A DNA stretch of 64,000 bases from Suillus spraguei (taxonomy: Eukaryota > Basidiomycota > Agaricomycetes > Boletales > Suillaceae), in assembly GCA_016800925.1 (NCBI GenBank), contig JABCPU010000031.1:1-64000 (forward strand), given 5' to 3'. Position 1 is the stretch's first letter. Every line of letters starts with the position of its first letter. The notes beneath the pieces are model-generated. The model searched no databases. It worked only from the letters and a program-made list of their open reading frames with translations, and was not told where the DNA came from. Made by a program: the position numbers and the translations under genes. This document shows positions 62,831-64,000 of this stretch, in pieces.

Positions 62831-63045
62831 CAGGGCTCATAACCTGTGAGAGAACGGAGGCGGTCGAACTAGAAACGAGAGAGTGAGAACTCAGTCTTAG
62901 TTGGAAAGACTACACTATGACAGGTTCATACCTAGAAACGAGAGAGTGAGAACTATACATCGTTAGTACTAAGTATGATGTTCAAGTTGTAGTAAGTAGC
63001 TCACCTCAGTCTTAGTTGGAAAGACTGAGGGAAAAGAATTCTACA
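62831..63045 (-). repeat. Copia 5' LTR and half-tRNA PBS
   Basis: The 201-bp LTR at 62845-63045 (TGTAGAATTC..TCTCACA, minus) holds two copies each of a GTCTTTCCAACTAAGACTGA-type and a TTCTCACTCTCTCGTTTCTA block. Next to it on the minus strand is GGTTATGAGCCCTG (62844-62831), complementary to the anticodon arm of initiator tRNA-Met. This fits priming by an internal tRNA-Met fragment, as in Drosophila copia. Confidence 0.8.
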
Positions 63046-63315
63046 TCAGGAAATTCACACATTCCTTAACATGCTTAATCAGCTTAACTCACTTATCTCA
63101 AAACTTGTTTGCTCTCTCTCACATCATTCACCTGGCATATCTTATTTTTTTGAGTGCGAAATACAATAAAACATGTATATTAATATATCTCAACTTTTTT
63201 TTTCTGAATTCATTCACATTGAAATTTTGGACAAGTAGATTCAATTTCACCAAGGCAGTTAAGTGTAAATAAGTCCGCATAAGGGCACGTCAAGGAATGT
63301 GTGAATTTCCTGATG
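63044..63315. mobile_element. MITE-2 copy 2
   Basis: 272 bp, same core as 29676-29960 (AACTCACTTATCTCAAAACT, TTTGAGTGCGAAATACAATA). The inner part of the left inverted repeat is deleted and the right one is complete. TA flanks on both sides (63042-63043, 63316-63317). The left end touches the Copia LTR end. Confidence 0.88.
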
Positions 63316-63467
63316 TATGGACGCTGAATATTAGAGGATCGTTTGAACGGAGAATGAAAATATGAATGTGGATGAAACGTGTATGATAAGTATGTAATGA
63401 TAGATAAGAGGAACATATCTTGATAGTTAGCCTGGCCAGTCATGTTCGAAACTTGCTGAACTACAGT
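63316..63467. other. Spacer, no feature seen
   Basis: Short unique stretch between MITE-2 and the tandem repeats. Confidence 0.4.
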
Positions 63468-63810
63468 TTTTTTCTATCGGAACACACTTTGGTATTCATC
63501 CATGGATGGTTACTTTGGAAGCTCACTGTAAGTGGTCTTAGCCGGATGGTTGCTACAACAGAATTAAAATCTGTTTCTCTTGGACTGTGCAAAATCGAAA
63601 CCTGCTGATGCTGAGGGTTTTTTCAATCGAAACACACCTTGATATTCACTCATCGATAGTTTCTTTAGAAATTCACCGTAACTGGCCTAGCCAGAATTGA
63701 AATCTACTTCTCTTGGACTGTGCGGGATCGAAACCTGCCGATGACGAGGTTTTTTCTATTGAAACACAGCTTGATGTTCACTCATTGATAGTTTCTTTTG
63801 ATCGAAGTCC
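63468..63810 (+). repeat. Tandem repeats with tRNA-like units
   Basis: Two and a half copies of a 130-150 bp unit starting near 63468, 63618 and 63750 (TTTTTTCAATCGAAACACAC-like start). Each full unit contains an anticodon-stem-like AGA-ATTGAAA-TCT or AGA-ATTAAAA-TCT, a long variable-arm-like TTCTCTTGGACTGTGC, and a T-arm-like GGGATCGAAACCTGC that matches the pol III B-box form GATCGAAAC. A T6 tract follows. It resembles a degenerate Ser/Leu-type tRNA or a tRNA-derived SINE. Acceptor-stem pairing is poor, so a working tRNA is unlikely. Confidence 0.5.
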
Positions 63811-64000
63811 TTGCCCACTGTTCACAGCTTGTGAGTGTGTCGATCTTCCTTCAAGTTAGATTCATGCTGATCGAAGCCGTTGTTCACTGTTCGCAGCTTC
63901 TCACTCGCTGCTCTCGCTCTCCCGCTCGCTGATCTCACTCTCCCACTTGCTGCTCTCACTTGCTGGTAACCTCGACGCCTAGCGCAGCCATTGTTGCGGC
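63811..64000. repeat. CTC-rich short tandem repeats at window end
   Basis: GATCGAAGCC/GTTCACTGTTCGCAGCTT occurs twice, then CTCGCTGCTCTC and CTCCCACTTGCTGCTCTC variants repeat at 63899-63966. No gene seen before the window ends. Confidence 0.55.

Larger units (their letters stand above)
57581..63045 (-). mobile_element. Ty1/Copia element, 3' truncated
   Basis: The 5' LTR (62845-63045) and the gag-pol order gag, protease, integrase, reverse transcriptase on the minus strand define a Copia element. It stops inside RT/RNase H at 57581, exactly where LTR-A begins, and its 3' end is not found at the far side of element A. Two solo LTRs (58614-59086, 60025-60867) sit in it. Confidence 0.92.

Noticed and set aside
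63468..63810. Functional tRNA gene call
   Set aside because: The acceptor stem does not pair well and the T-loop is altered, so only a tRNA-like repeat is supported.

Overview
The window looks like nuclear DNA of a basidiomycete fungus, most likely an agaricomycete. Host genes carry many introns of about 45-65 nt with GT..AG ends. There are DUF6532-type and Plavaka-type proteins of the kind common in Agaricomycetes, and dense Ty3/Gypsy chromoviruses. Only about 31-47 kb reads as ordinary gene space; the flanks (1-31 kb and 47-64 kb) are accessory DNA built from transposons inserted into transposons.

Layout. 1-1.6 kb: a DUF6532-like gene cut by the window edge. 3.1-7.2 kb: a tandem duplication carrying a tiny secreted cysteine-knot-like protein gene; the second copy is broken by a repeat (R2) that itself holds a solo LTR. 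7.16-29.3 kb: one minus-strand DUF6532-like gene blown apart over 22 kb by two nests. Nest 1 (7220-12528) is an LTR-A relic holding a mariner-like MITE and an inverted LTR-A, which holds an R2 repeat, which holds two more R2 repeats. Nest 2 (12796-28156) is a solo LTR-D holding element C (13744-27895), which holds element B (18429-24973). Target-site duplications (TSDs) support most of these nesting steps.

31-47 kb: a SANT/Myb-like protein, a MYST histone acetyltransferase with two PHD fingers, a LAMMER kinase, a TRAP-alpha-like ER membrane protein, a complex I 12-kDa-type subunit and a broken acyltransferase gene. 47.8-49.1 kb: a Plavaka-like transposase relic. 49.1-57.6 kb: Gypsy element A on the minus strand, with an intact spliced antisense gene between pol and its 3' LTR. 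57.6-63.0 kb: a Copia relic, itself hit by two solo LTRs. 63.0-64 kb: a MITE, tRNA-like tandem repeats and a CTC-rich tandem stretch.

System-level points. All three Gypsy families (A, B, C) show the same two-part control logic: an 11-nt LTR segment about 30 bp after a TATA-like box that is perfectly complementary to the sequence just after the LTR (Tf1-like self-priming), and a -1 slippery heptamer directly at the gag stop. Element B has apparently identical LTRs, a clean TSD and intact gag and pol, so it is the young, possibly active copy. A, C and the Copia copy are dead, mostly through in-frame TGA codons. The best candidates for something undescribed are the antisense Zn2Cys6-like gene in element A and the extra zinc-knuckle ORF3 after pol in element C. 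Several conserved host genes show single-base frame breaks in homopolymers, which may be assembly errors.
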